Shown one piece after another: positions 44,270 to 53,300 of a DNA stretch of 64,000 bases (within the stretch, counting starts at the first letter, position 1; every line of letters begins with the position of its first letter). The translations under genes and the position numbers were made by a program. Source of the DNA: Abyssalbus ytuae (lineage in GTDB: Bacteria > Bacteroidota > Bacteroidia > Flavobacteriales > Flavobacteriaceae); assembly GCF_022807975.1 (NCBI RefSeq), contig NZ_CP094358.1, positions 1,922,001-1,986,000 of the forward strand. Direction: 5' to 3'. The notes under the pieces were generated by a model. That model saw nothing but the letters and a program-made list of their open reading frames with translations, was not told where the DNA came from and did not search any database.

Positions 44270-44299
44270 TTGTACCGGTTAAAATATTCTCTAATTTTG
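44270..44299 (+). promoter_or_regulatory. asd promoter TTG-N19-TAATTTTG
   Basis: TTG at 44270-44272 and TAATTTTG at 44292-44299 are exactly 19 bases apart and lie 24 bases ahead of the asd ATG. This is the best-formed Bacteroidota promoter in the window besides the one before ompA. Confidence 0.8.
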
Positions 44300-44323
44300 T
44301 TATCAAATTAATTATTAAATAAA

Positions 44324-45313
44324 ATGAGAGTAGCAGTAGTAGGCGCTACCGGCATGGTAGGCGAAGTAATGCTTAAAGTTCTTGAAGAACGTAGTTTTCC
44401 GGTTTCTGAATTAATTCCTGTAGCTTCAGAAAAATCTGTTGGTAAAGAATTAGAATTTAACGGAAAAAAATATAAGGTTATCGGTCTTGCCGATGCAGTA
44501 GCGGCTAAACCGGATGTAGCCCTGTTTTCAGCAGGTGGTGGCACATCATTAGAATGGGCCCCAAAATTTGCGGAAGTTGGAACTACCGTAATAGATAATT
44601 CATCGGCCTGGAGAATGAATACTGATAAAAAACTGGTGGTTCCGGAAATCAATGCATCATCTCTTACAACCGAGGATAAAATAATAGCCAACCCTAACTG
44701 TTCGACGATACAACTGGTTATGGCCCTGGCCCCGCTACATGATAAATACAAGATAAAAAGAGTAGTAGTCTCAACCTACCAATCTATAACCGGTACCGGT
44801 GTTAAAGCAGTAAAACAGTTAGAAAATGAATACGCCGGTGTAAAAGATGAAATGGCTTATCCATATCAAATACACAGAAATGCTCTGCCGCACTGTGATG
44901 TGTTTGAAGAAAACGGGTATACCAAAGAAGAAATGAAATTAGTTCGCGAAACTCAAAAGATATTAAATGACAAGTCTATTGCTGTAACTGCAACCGCAAT
45001 ACGTATACCTGTGGTGGGAGGGCACAGTGAATCAGTAAATATTCAGTTTGAAAATGATTTTGAATTATCAGACATAAGAAAAATATTAAATGACACTCCC
45101 GGGGTAACGTTACAGGATAATCCGGATACTAATACCTACCCTATGCCTATATATGCACAAGGCAAGGATGACGTTTTTGTAGGAAGGATACGAAGGGACG
45201 AATCTCAACCCAATACTGTAAATATGTGGATAGTTGCCGACAACCTGAGAAAAGGCGCTGCTACCAATGCAGTTCAGATTGCCGAATACCTGGTAGAAAA
45301 AAATATATTGTAA
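44324..45313 (+). CDS. asd: Aspartate-semialdehyde dehydrogenase
   Basis: The 329-residue protein has MRVAVVGATGMVGEVMLKVL (NADP-binding) with the catalytic Cys in NPNCSTIQLVMAL and the substrate-binding GGHSESVNIQF. It makes aspartate semialdehyde for lysine, diaminopimelate, threonine and methionine. It has its own promoter and terminator and is monocistronic. No defects seen. Confidence 0.97.
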   Translation: MRVAVVGATGMVGEVMLKVLEERSFPVSELIPVASEKSVGKELEFNGKKYKVIGLADAVAAKPDVALFSAGGGTSLEWAPKFAEVGTTVIDNSSAWRMNTDKKLVVPEINASSLTTEDKIIANPNCSTIQLVMALAPLHDKYKIKRVVVSTYQSITGTGVKAVKQLENEYAGVKDEMAYPYQIHRNALPHCDVFEENGYTKEEMKLVRETQKILNDKSIAVTATAIRIPVVGGHSESVNIQFENDFELSDIRKILNDTPGVTLQDNPDTNTYPMPIYAQGKDDVFVGRIRRDESQPNTVNMWIVADNLRKGAATNAVQIAEYLVEKNIL

Positions 45314-45335
45314 TTTACCTATACCAAAATATGTT

Positions 45336-45368
45336 AAAGCTCCTGATTTCTGTTCAGGGGCTTTTTTT
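45336..45368 (+). terminator. Intrinsic terminator after asd
   Basis: AAAGCTCCTGA and TCAGGGGCTTT form an 11-bp stem (one T-G pair) with a 7-base loop and a T7 tail. Confidence 0.9.
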
Positions 45369-45418
45369 ATTCGTTATTTTAGCACATCTTTAACCCTTTT
45401 CATTTAAAAATCAACCTG

Positions 45419-45811
45419 ATGAAAAAATTATTTTTCATATTAACCCTCCTAATTTTAGCCACTATGTCTTCATGTAATAACAAACAACAGGTTATAAAAG
45501 GCAATTTTATACATTCCGTATATTTTTGGTTAAAAAATCCTGATAGTGAAACTGACAGAATCGCTTTTGAAACATCACTGAAGAAATTTATAAACAGTTC
45601 AGAATTTATTATTCAAAAACATATAGGCAGTCCGGCCACCACTAACAGGCAGGTAATTGACAATTCATACACCTACAGCCTGATATTAACGTTTGAAAAC
45701 AAAGAAATGCAGGATAAATACCAGGAAGAAAATGTACATAAAATTTTCATTAAAGAGTCAGAACATCTCTGGGAAAAAGTACTGGTATATGATTCGGAAA
45801 ATTCACTATGA
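45419..45811 (+). CDS. Dabb-family (stress-responsive alpha/beta barrel) lipoprotein
   Basis: The 130-residue protein starts with a lipoprotein signal (lipobox MSSC, Cys19). The mature part is a Dabb-type ferredoxin-like domain: FIHSVYFWLKNPDSETDR, FIIQKHIGSPATTNR, YTYSLILTFENKEMQDKYQ, ending HKIFIKESEHLWEKV. Dabb domains form small dimeric barrels, seen in stress proteins and a few enzymes; no reaction can be assigned. Export to the periplasm or outer membrane is unusual for such a domain. It has its own terminator. Confidence 0.82.
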   Translation: MKKLFFILTLLILATMSSCNNKQQVIKGNFIHSVYFWLKNPDSETDRIAFETSLKKFINSSEFIIQKHIGSPATTNRQVIDNSYTYSLILTFENKEMQDKYQEENVHKIFIKESEHLWEKVLVYDSENSL

Positions 45812-45833
45812 AAAATTATTTAAAATATAACTC

Positions 45834-45867
45834 AAAGCTCATAATATAGTGTTATGGGCTTTTTTTA
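45834..45867 (+). terminator. Intrinsic terminator after the Dabb lipoprotein gene
   Basis: AAAGCTCATAA and TTATGGGCTTT pair over 11 bp (one T-G pair) around a 7-base loop, with a T7 tail. It resembles the asd terminator in size and design. Confidence 0.88.
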
Positions 45868-45899
45868 CATATTTTTATCCCTAATTCATTCAATATATT

Positions 45900-48059
45900 A
45901 TGAAAAAAATAACCATCTTATTATTCGCTTCAGGTGTCATTTTTTCCTGTAATGAGAATAATTCTAAAAACGAAACAACATTGAAGTACCCTACGACAAA
46001 AAAAGTAGACTCTGCCGATGTTTACTTTAACACCGAGGTTAAAGATCCCTACAGGTGGCTGGAAGATGACCGTTCCGAAGAAACTGCCCAATGGGTAAAA
46101 AATCAAAATGAAGTAACCTATGGCTATCTGGAAAAAATACCTTACAGGGATCAGCTGAAAAAAAGGATTGAACAGCAGTGGAACTATGAAAAACTTACCG
46201 CTCCTTTTAAAGAAGGTGAGTATACATATTATTACAAAAACAACGGTTTACAAAACCAGTATGTGGTGTACCGCAAAAAAGGCGACAGTAATGAAGAAGA
46301 AGTCTTTCTGGACCCTAATACCTTTTCTGAAGACGGGACTACTTCATTAATGGGATTAAGTTTTTCAAAAAGTGGTAAACTTGCTGCTTATTCTATCTCC
46401 GAAGGGGGCAGCGACTGGAGAAAGGTAATTGTAATGGATGCTGAAAAAAAGGAAATTACAGAAGATACCTTAGTAGATGTTAAGTTTAGTGGTATTGCGT
46501 GGAAAGGTGATGAAGGCTTTTTTTACTCAAGTTACGACAAGCCGGAAGGTAGTGAGTTGTCTGCAAAAACCGATCAGCACAAGTTATATTATCATAAATT
46601 AGGTACAAAACAAGCTGACGATAAGCTCATATTCGGGGGTACCGAAGAAGAAAAACACCGGTATGTAGGCGGGAATGTAACCGAAGACGACAAATACCTG
46701 GTAATTTCGGCTGCTACATCAACTTCAGGAAATAAGTTATTTATTAAAGACCTTGACAAACCTGAAAGCAAGTTGGTATCTATGGTTAATAATACAGACA
46801 GCGACAATTATATAATAGACAATGACGGTACAAAGCTGTTTATAGTTACCAATTTAAATGCTCCCAATCAAAAAATTGTAACTGCTGATGCATCTAATCC
46901 CACCCCTGATAACTGGAAAGATTTTATTCCTGAAACAGAAAATGTTTTAACCCCTTCCAAAGGAGCAGGTTACTTTTTTGCAGAATATATGGTAGATGCC
47001 ATTTCCAAAGTTTTTCAATATGATTACAAAGGAAATTTAATAAGGGAAGTAAAACTACCCGGCCTGGGTAGCGTAGGGGGTTTTTCAGCTAAAAAAGATG
47101 ATAAGATTATATATTATTCATTCACCAGTTATAATACCCCGGGTAAAATATATTCGTATAATCCCGAAACCAATGAAACAAACACATACTGGACACCAAA
47201 TATAGATTTTAACAGTGATGAATACGAGTCAAAACAGGTGTTTTATCATTCAAAGGACAGCACCAAAATTCCTATGATTATAACTTATAAAAAAGGAATT
47301 GAACTCAATGGTAAAAACCCTACCATACTTTACGGGTATGGAGGATTTAATATCAGCCTTACCCCTTCCTTTAACACCTTAAACTCAGTGTGGCTGGAAC
47401 AAGGAGGCATTTATGCGGTACCTAACCTCAGAGGGGGTGGAGAATATGGCAAAAAATGGCATGTAGCCGGAACAAAAATGCAAAAGCAAAATGTTTTTGA
47501 CGATTTCATAGCCGCTGCCGAATATTTAATTGAAAACAAATACACATCGCCGGAATATCTTGCCATAAGAGGAGGATCAAACGGAGGCCTGCTTGTGGGT
47601 GCTACTATGACACAGCGTCCCGAGCTTTTTAAAGTAGCCGTTCCTGCCGTTGGGGTATTAGATATGCTTCGCTATCATAAGTTTACAGCCGGCGCCGGAT
47701 GGGCGTATGATTACGGAACCTCGGAAGAAAGTGAGGAAATGTTCAATTATATTAAAGCATATTCCCCTGTTCATAATGTAAAAGAAGGCACAAATTATCC
47801 CGCCACATTAATTACTACCGGCGATCATGACGACAGGGTGGTTCCTGCCCACAGTTTTAAATTTGCTGCCGAATTACAGGAAAAACAAAGTGGTAATAAT
47901 CCAACGCTCATACGTATTGAAACCAAAGCAGGGCACGGAGCAGGAAGACCCACCTCCATGTATATTGATGAATATGCCGATGTGTTCGGGTTTATTTTAT
48001 ACAATATGGGCTTTAAAGAACTTCCAAACCAATCGGTATTAAAAGATTTAAAAGAATAG
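45900..48059 (+). CDS. Prolyl oligopeptidase family serine peptidase (S9A), lipoprotein
   Basis: The 719-residue protein has a lipoprotein signal (lipobox IFSC, Cys17), the N-terminal signature DPYRWLEDDRSEETAQWV, a seven-blade propeller, and the catalytic domain: the nucleophile Ser in IRGGSNGGLLVGA, Asp in TTGDHDDRVVP and His in KAGHGAGRP. It cuts small peptides after proline, most likely in the periplasm, where it could supply peptides to the cell. Length matches family members with a signal peptide. It ends before a terminator and a tRNA-Cys gene. Confidence 0.96.
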   Translation: MKKITILLFASGVIFSCNENNSKNETTLKYPTTKKVDSADVYFNTEVKDPYRWLEDDRSEETAQWVKNQNEVTYGYLEKIPYRDQLKKRIEQQWNYEKLTAPFKEGEYTYYYKNNGLQNQYVVYRKKGDSNEEEVFLDPNTFSEDGTTSLMGLSFSKSGKLAAYSISEGGSDWRKVIVMDAEKKEITEDTLVDVKFSGIAWKGDEGFFYSSYDKPEGSELSAKTDQHKLYYHKLGTKQADDKLIFGGTEEEKHRYVGGNVTEDDKYLVISAATSTSGNKLFIKDLDKPESKLVSMVNNTDSDNYIIDNDGTKLFIVTNLNAPNQKIVTADASNPTPDNWKDFIPETENVLTPSKGAGYFFAEYMVDAISKVFQYDYKGNLIREVKLPGLGSVGGFSAKKDDKIIYYSFTSYNTPGKIYSYNPETNETNTYWTPNIDFNSDEYESKQVFYHSKDSTKIPMIITYKKGIELNGKNPTILYGYGGFNISLTPSFNTLNSVWLEQGGIYAVPNLRGGGEYGKKWHVAGTKMQKQNVFDDFIAAAEYLIENKYTSPEYLAIRGGSNGGLLVGATMTQRPELFKVAVPAVGVLDMLRYHKFTAGAGWAYDYGTSEESEEMFNYIKAYSPVHNVKEGTNYPATLITTGDHDDRVVPAHSFKFAAELQEKQSGNNPTLIRIETKAGHGAGRPTSMYIDEYADVFGFILYNMGFKELPNQSVLKDLKE

Positions 48060-48096
48060 CAAAGACCGCATTTTAAAATGCTTTACCTTATATAAC

Positions 48097-48134
48097 CCTG
48101 CCGCTTATAAAAAAGACCGGCAGGTTTATTTTTT
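48097..48134 (+). terminator. Intrinsic terminator after the prolyl oligopeptidase gene
   Basis: CCTGCCG and CGGCAGG form a 7-bp stem with a 14-base loop, followed by TTTATTTTTTT. Confidence 0.8.
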
Positions 48135-48259
48135 TAAGTTAATTAATTTGACGTTACCATACAGCCTGATTTACTATAGAACTTTTTCCTTCTTTTTTTG
48201 GAAAATTAAATAGGGTTTTAAAATAAGAAAGGGCTGCTAATGTAGCAACCCTTATTTTG

Positions 48260-48330
48260 AGGCGCCGAGCAGATTCGAACTGCTGTACAAGGTTTTGCAG
48301 ACCTCTGCCTAGCCACTCGGCCACGACGCC
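48260..48330 (-). tRNA. tRNA-Cys (anticodon GCA)
   Basis: 71 bases fold into a cloverleaf: acceptor GGCGTCG/CGGCGCC, anticodon stem GAGGT/ACCTT with loop CTGCAAA (anticodon GCA), T-loop TTCGAAT. The discriminator base is U73, the identity base of cysteine tRNAs. CCA is not encoded. It is on the minus strand, downstream of folB. Confidence 0.96.
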
Positions 48331-48406
48331 ATTAATTTTGTGGAGGCAAAGCTAATAATTTATTTTAAATTATTTTAATTTTAATTGCCCTGTAATTATA
48401 AAGTTT

Positions 48407-48769
48407 TCAATTTTCTCTCTTCAGAGTCATCTCTATAGTCACCATTTCTACATTTCCGCCTATAGGAGGGTTTATTTTAGATACTTCTATGGTAGACTCA
48501 TCTGCAATGCTGATCTCGTCAAAAATGCGTCTTAAAATGCGTCTGGCAACATGTTCCAGTAATTTAGACCGTATGGCCATTTCTTCTTTAACAATACGGT
48601 TAATATGAACATAATCAACCGTGTCTTTTAAATTATCCGATTGCGCGGATGGCTGTAAATTTGCTTTTACCGATACGTCTACCCTGTAGTCACTCCCTAT
48701 TTTACCTTCTTCAACAAGGCACCCATGGTAAGCATATACCTGAATGTTTTTTATTTTAATTATTCCCAT
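48407..48769 (-). CDS. folB: Dihydroneopterin aldolase
   Basis: The 120-residue protein has the family motifs IKIKNIQVYAYHGCLVEEGKIGSDY (with the catalytic Tyr and Glu), DTVDYVHINRIVKEEM and LEHVARRILRRIF. It splits dihydroneopterin to hydroxymethyl-dihydropterin in folate synthesis. The frame extends 19 codons upstream with a hydrophobic leader, but MGIIKIKNIQVYAYHG is the family start, and a TATTTTTG box lies 18 bases before it. It would share a transcript with nothing else visible. Confidence 0.95.
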   Translation of the reverse strand: MGIIKIKNIQVYAYHGCLVEEGKIGSDYRVDVSVKANLQPSAQSDNLKDTVDYVHINRIVKEEMAIRSKLLEHVARRILRRIFDEISIADESTIEVSKINPPIGGNVEMVTIEMTLKREN

Positions 48770-48786
48770 TTGCCAAAAATGAACTG

Positions 48787-48794
48787 CAAAAATA
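48787..48794 (-). promoter_or_regulatory. folB promoter, -7 box TATTTTTG
   Basis: On the minus strand TATTTTTGC fits TAnnTTTG, 18 bases ahead of the folB ATG at 48769. This argues against the longer open frame that begins at 48826. Confidence 0.55.
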
Positions 48795-49126
48795 CAAAGA
48801 AGAAGTAAAAGATTCACGAAGCACATAGTTTGAAGTATAAGTGAGGGTAATTATCAATACAAAATTATAAGGGACGGATGTCCGATGCCTGATGACAAAG
48901 GTGGTGTTGATTTGTCAATTTGTTGATGCGTAAATGGTTAATTGGATTTTGATGCTTGATAATTTGGAATTCTCTCTTGCTTTTTGTTACCCTGCCGTAC
49001 TGTGTCCTTTTAACTTCGTAAATAATCAGGTTTCAATATAATTATAATACTGAATATTTTCATACATCGTAAATTATGAGGTATCCTTTATAGTTTAGCC
49101 TGTTGTTAAGCAAATATACCGGCATT
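48795..49126. other. Gene-free stretch between folB and the tandem repeat
   Basis: About 330 bases without a gene in either strand. It is rich in TGAT and GATG words (for example around 48895-48960) and otherwise featureless. No clear promoter, terminator or structured RNA was seen. Confidence 0.55.
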
Positions 49127-49247
49127 ATGCTATGGAACACCTTCATACCATGCTATGGAGCACCATCATACTATGCTATGAAACACTTTCATACTATGCT
49201 ATGGAACACCTTCATACTATGCTATGAAACACTTTCATACTATGCTA
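49127..49247. repeat. Tandem repeat, five 23-bp units plus a partial sixth
   Basis: Units of exactly 23 bases start at 49127, 49150, 49173, 49196 and 49219, with a six-base partial at 49242. The consensus is ATGCTATGGAACACCTTCATACT; units 3 and 5 share ATGCTATGAAACACTTT and unit 2 is the most divergent. There are no spacers, so it is not CRISPR. 23 is not a multiple of three, and no gene signals are present, so it is not coding. It lies between folB and sprF, in a gap without genes. Confidence 0.9.
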
Positions 49248-49323
49248 CCCAAAAAATAAGTTTAAAAAGGGAGTGCCTTCCTTACCTTTTTTAATTAACG
49301 ATTTATAAGCAAAGGAATGTTAC

Positions 49324-49356
49324 TATAATAAAACTGCCGGGCGAAAAACCCGGCAG
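49324..49356 (-). terminator. Intrinsic terminator after sprF
   Basis: On the minus strand CTGCCGGG and CCCGGCAG form an 8-bp GC-rich stem around a TTTTTCG loop, followed by TTTTATTATA. It ends the sprB-sprF transcript, 67 bases after the sprF stop. Confidence 0.85.
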
Positions 49357-49422
49357 GTCTAATATATATATAGAGATATATATTGGGGCTGCGGTACCAG
49401 GTACCACATTAAAAAAGTTATG

Positions 49423-50379
49423 TTAGAAGGTACATCTACAATTACTGATTCCCTGAAATACATCAAGCCCTAAAGTAATCATATGAGAACCGCTGTTAAA
49501 TCCTGATATTTCATTTAAAATAACCTGGTAGGAATAGGCAAAATAAAAATTACCTTTCTTTAAACCTACCATAGGACCAATATTAAGAGGGTCACCAAAC
49601 TGATCGTTTAAAAAACGGTAGGATATGCCTGCCCAATAGTAATCTTCAAAATCCCAGAACCTGGCTTTAAAATTAATATCGGTACTGGACCTTCCGTCAC
49701 TCTCAAAAAGCTGGTAAAAAACCGAAGGCTCCAGTTCTAAAGGGCTATTCCTTCTCCTTCTGTATTTATAACCGGCATATATATAATAACTCCTTAGCTC
49801 ATTGGGTTCGAAAGTTGAAAAAATATCCTCGTTTTTATTTAAAAGGTTTGTGGCATTAAAACTTAAATAAAACCCGTTAAACCTGTATAAAAAACCGGCT
49901 TCAAAATTATGGTTAATGATGGATCGGTTACTGTTTATTGAGGGGTCAGGGTTGGTAGCCAGATACTCTTCAAAAGCTTCCTGCTTTATTTTAAACTGAT
50001 TTACCAGGTATGAAATACCAAATGAAAGGAAATGATCATCATACTGATCAATAGTAAGGTGGTGGGCAAAGGATGCCTTTGCCCCGCTTTGCATAGTATT
50101 TCCATTTCTGTCATTATACAGAACGAGTCCCAGACCTGATTTATTTCCTAATCTCACATCCGACCCTATTGACTGGGTATCGGGAGCATCTTCCACACCA
50201 ACCCACTGAGTTAATCCACTCATTCTAATTTTCATATGATCACCAATACCTGCGTAGGTTGGTGCAATCAAAAAAGGGTTGTCGGCAAGGTATTGTGTGG
50301 TTGGCGGGAGGGTAACTTCCTGTGCCGTGACTGCCATACCTGAAGCCAGTGCTAATATGCTATAAAATATCTTCTTCAT
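49423..50379 (-). CDS. sprF: PorP/SprF-family type IX secretion membrane protein
   Basis: The 318-residue protein has a signal peptide (MKKIFYSILALASGMAVTAQ) and the beta-barrel pattern of the PorP/SprF family: QYLADNPFLIAPTYAGIGDHMKIRMSGLTQWVG (in pieces) near the N-terminus, GLGLVLYNDRNG, a typical FLSFGISYLVNQFK strand and the final SGSHMITLGLDVFQ. In Flavobacterium johnsoniae SprF is needed for SprB to appear on the cell surface. Here it begins four bases after the giant adhesin gene ends, which matches that partnership. Confidence 0.94.
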   Translation of the reverse strand: MKKIFYSILALASGMAVTAQEVTLPPTTQYLADNPFLIAPTYAGIGDHMKIRMSGLTQWVGVEDAPDTQSIGSDVRLGNKSGLGLVLYNDRNGNTMQSGAKASFAHHLTIDQYDDHFLSFGISYLVNQFKIKQEAFEEYLATNPDPSINSNRSIINHNFEAGFLYRFNGFYLSFNATNLLNKNEDIFSTFEPNELRSYYIYAGYKYRRRRNSPLELEPSVFYQLFESDGRSSTDINFKARFWDFEDYYWAGISYRFLNDQFGDPLNIGPMVGLKKGNFYFAYSYQVILNEISGFNSGSHMITLGLDVFQGISNCRCTF

Positions 50380-50383
50380 ATTA

Positions 50384-53300
50384 CTATCTGTATAACGTAA
50401 AGTGACCTATAAACTCTCTCGGGTCGTTTTCTCCATTAATTTTAATTACATACCAATAATCACCTGTTGGTAACGGATTACCATCGTATAATCCTTTCCA
50501 TCTATCGCCAACTTTAAGTGTGGCAAGCCATCTTCCGTACCTGTCGTATATTTTGGTAACCATGTTAGGGAATCCCTGGTCATTATCTATTTGCCATTCA
50601 TCATTAGTACCATCACCATCAGGTGTAAATACAGGCGGAATATCTATATCGACAAATTCAATAAAGAACGGCTCGGAATATTCACAACCATTGCTGTCAA
50701 TTACCGTTACAGTGTACGTATCAGTTCGGTTAATGTGGTATACATTATCATCGCCCTGGTATACCCCGTCTACATAATACTCGTACGGAGGCACACCTCC
50801 CGTACCGTTGTATGTAAACTCATTCAGGTTGGTCTCTGTTATATCTAACCCCAGATCCTGAATATCCAGAATGGTAAATGAAAGCTGTGTTGCATCATTA
50901 TTCAAACATCCGTTTGGCGCCATAATTTCAATGATATGATCGCCGGGGTTTACATTTGTAAATACATTTTCAAACTGTCCTGGTCCGGCACCATCCAATG
51001 AATATATAAGGTCGGCATCGGCCGCATTAGTATCAAAAACATTTACGGTAACCGTATTTGTTGAGAAATTGTCAGTACATCCGTATTCAACTGTTACCTC
51101 AGCTGTAAGATCAAACGACGGATCAAGAGTTACATCAAGGCTGGTTCTACACTCGTTGGCATCTTCAATCAAGATAGTATATGTAATACCTCCTGCAAGG
51201 CTTCCGAATGTATGAGGTGACGGCGGAGTACCAGATGTTATCACATCTTCATAGGTCAGTGTATTAGTATCTCCAGGATATGTTATCGCTGCCCTGTACG
51301 GAGCGGTGCCTCCTTCTATTAAAACTTCTATAGAGCCTGTTAAGTCGCCGGCACAAAGTTCCTGTTGCACAGCACCTTCGTTTACTACCAGCGGTTCAGG
51401 ATCTACAATTGTAAATTCTCTGGTTAAATAACATCCGTTTTCATCCTGTGCAATTATAGTGTAAGTACCCGGAGTTAAATCAGTAAAGATGTAGTTAACA
51501 TCAAACTGTTCAAGATCAGGACTAATAGCATATTTAATAACTCCTGTTCCTCCTGAAACTTCATAAATAATCTGACCATTGTTTTCACCCGTACAGGTTG
51601 GATTGCTTGCAATTGCCTGAACTTCCACCAACGGATCGGGTGCTGTAATAGGTACAGGACGGGATACCACTTCACAATCAACACTTTCTACTCTTACGTA
51701 ATAGGTGCCCGGACCAAGATTACTAAAGAAGGCGTTAGATTGAGGCCCCTGTAACGGGGTAAGGCCCGGATTGGCCGAAGGATCGGCATCGTATATCTCG
51801 TACATATAATCTCCGAGTCCTCCGCTGGCATCGGCCCTGATCACTGCATCGGTGTCATCGGCACAAGCCAGGAATGCAGCCGAATCATCAATTGCTACTG
51901 CCAGAGGTGTAATAGGTTCTATGGTAAGTATATTGGATGCATCCGATACACAACCGTTGGCATCCTGTACATAGAACTGGTACTGACCTACTCCTACATT
52001 GAAGTTGGCAGGAACCGAATTAATAAATGGCCCTGTTGCCGAAGCACTGTATAAATAAGGAGCAGTACCTCCTGTGGCGGTAAGTTGTATTTCGGCCTGT
52101 GTAGTACAGGTAAGCGGACTAATTTGTATAATTTCTGCAAATACTTCGGTAGGTTCTGTAATAGCTACAGGACCCTGTGTGGCATCGCAACCCCAGCCAT
52201 CCGTAACTGTTACTTCATAATTACCTGCCGAAAGACCTGTAAATATATTACTGGTTTGAGGAGCAGAAACTACGCCTGTATCAATATTTGTTAATATATA
52301 CTGGAAGAAGCTTGATCCTCTTCCTGTTGCCGGATCTACATCTACCGTAATAGTACCGTCTACATCTCCTTCACAAAGCAATACGGTAGGTGTAACATTG
52401 TTAATTACAATAGGAACAGGAGCCAATACATTGATTGTTCTTGTAATAGTACAACCTCCAGCATCAGTTACATCTACCGAGTAAGTTCCTCCTTCGGATA
52501 AGTTGGTAAATATACCGGAAGCCTGAGGTCCTACCACGGTACCACTTACCGGATAGGTAATGGTGTAGCTATAACTTGTATTCCATCCTCCTGTTGCCAG
52601 AGCTGTTATGGTTCCTGTAGCGGCACAGGTAATATCATCGGTAAGGTTAAGTGTCATATCTAATGGCAGACTTGGGCCCGGAACAACAATATTATTTGAA
52701 ACGGTTGTACACTGGGGCGGATCGGTAGCTGTAACCTGTACAGTAAAGCCGCCTGCCGGAAGCCCTGTTATGGTAACAGGTCCTGTGGCAGTATCTACAC
52801 CAGTATCTGCAATCGTAGTTGGAGTCCCGGTATCATCAAGAACCACATAATCGTATAATCCGCTATAACCGGTTACTTCCAGTACTATGGTTCCATCGTT
52901 ATCTCCTATACAGGTAATTGGCGTTGCATTGGTAGCAACGGCATCAATAGTGTCATAAGGAAGTACGTCATAAGTAATAGTTTCAAAACATCCGGTGTTA
53001 ACATCAGTTACCTGAATGGTATAGGAGCCTACACCCGGTAACACAACATTCGGATTATTAGCCTGAGAAATTGAGGTTCCAAGTACTTCAAACAATAAAT
53101 CGGTTGGTAAAGGAAGTCCTGTAACTTGTACTTCTACAGTTTCTGTTGGAACCGGACAGGTAGCCCTTACCAAAAGATTAGTGTTTAGAATCATTCGTGG
53201 CAGGGTGGTTATGGTCTGACTTACAGGGAAGGTACAACCATTGGCATCCTGTACTGTGAAATTAATAGTCTGGTCAGCACCTGTATCGGTAATAACAAAT

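Noticed and set aside
49127-49247. The tandem repeat as a CRISPR array
   Set aside because: Units follow each other without spacers, and no cas genes are nearby.
49103-49294. A 63-codon open frame across the 23-bp tandem repeat
   Set aside because: The 23-base period shifts the frame in each unit, so the peptide is only a by-product. There is no promoter box or family match.
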